Part shown: positions 63,915 to 64,000 of the stretch, piece after piece | How the letters are laid out: each line of letters begins with the position of its first letter | Numbering within the stretch: position 1 is the stretch's first letter | NCBI RefSeq assembly: GCF_000003815.2 | Contig: NC_049984.1 | Location: 735,004 to 799,003, forward strand | DNA: 64,000 nt | Source of the DNA: Branchiostoma floridae | Taxonomy: Eukaryota; Chordata; Leptocardii; Amphioxiformes; Branchiostomatidae | Direction of reading: 5' to 3' | The notes under the pieces: model-generated | What the model saw: the letters and a program-made list of their open reading frames with translations, nothing else | What the model was told of the DNA's origin: nothing | The model's database searches: none | Position numbers and translations under genes: made by a program

Positions 63915-64000
63915 CAGTCAAACCTGTCTATAGCGGCCACTCAAGCCAAGGGACTGGTCAAAATTGGCCACTATAGAGAGGTGGCCACTATGCTGACTAA
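63915..64000. mobile_element. Start of a dispersed element cut by the window end (possible)
   Basis: CAGTCAAACCTGTCTATAGC, then repeated GGCCACTATAGAGA-type motifs, resemble the ends of a widespread invertebrate repeat. Only one end is visible. Confidence 0.35.

Overview
This window looks like nuclear DNA from a cephalochordate (amphioxus, Branchiostoma). The genes are animal orthologues with many short exons and GT-AG introns. Introns are packed with minisatellites and small inverted-repeat transposons, and one gene has the ankyrin/Roc-COR/CARD architecture expected of the expanded amphioxus death-fold repertoire. The species assignment is inference. No prokaryotic features, CRISPR arrays, rRNA or tRNA genes were seen.

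Layout. (1) 559-5494, + strand: the 3' part of a neutral sphingomyelinase 2 (SMPD3-like) gene whose first exons lie before the window. (2) 7170-15899, + strand: a complete 11-exon gene for an 840-residue protein with ankyrin repeats, a Roc GTPase, a COR domain and two tandem CARDs. It resembles a DAPK without the kinase and with the death domain replaced. (3) 19425-40141, - strand: a complete 20-exon DNA topoisomerase I (TOP1), 879 residues, with all catalytic residues. (4) 42672-48544, - strand: a complete 10-exon mRNA cap guanine-N7 methyltransferase (RNMT). (5) 48908-51653, + strand: a FAM210A-like mitochondrial membrane protein, head to head with RNMT. (6) 53860-57213, + strand: a FAM210B-like paralogue. 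(7) 57214-64000: 3'UTR, transposon fragments and possible 5' untranslated exons of a gene that continues past the window.

The most striking structure is a class of about 25 tandem arrays sitting on exon/intron boundaries in SMPD3, TOP1, RNMT, FAM210A and FAM210B. Each repeat unit carries the edge of the neighbouring exon plus its splice site, and the copies always extend into the intron. The true exon stays intact: TOP1 keeps the human spacing from its first catalytic arginine to its C-terminus. The ROCO/CARD gene has none of these arrays. I recall a similar class being described at the amphioxus Adh locus under the name mirage minisatellites. Its density here, and what it does to splicing, are the main points for follow-up.

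RNMT and FAM210A are also head-to-head neighbours in human (recalled), so this window appears to preserve an ancient bidirectional promoter, with the FAM210B paralogue next door. Several transposon families are delimited by terminal inverted repeats and target-site duplications, including a family with 5-bp duplications seen three times, twice nested.
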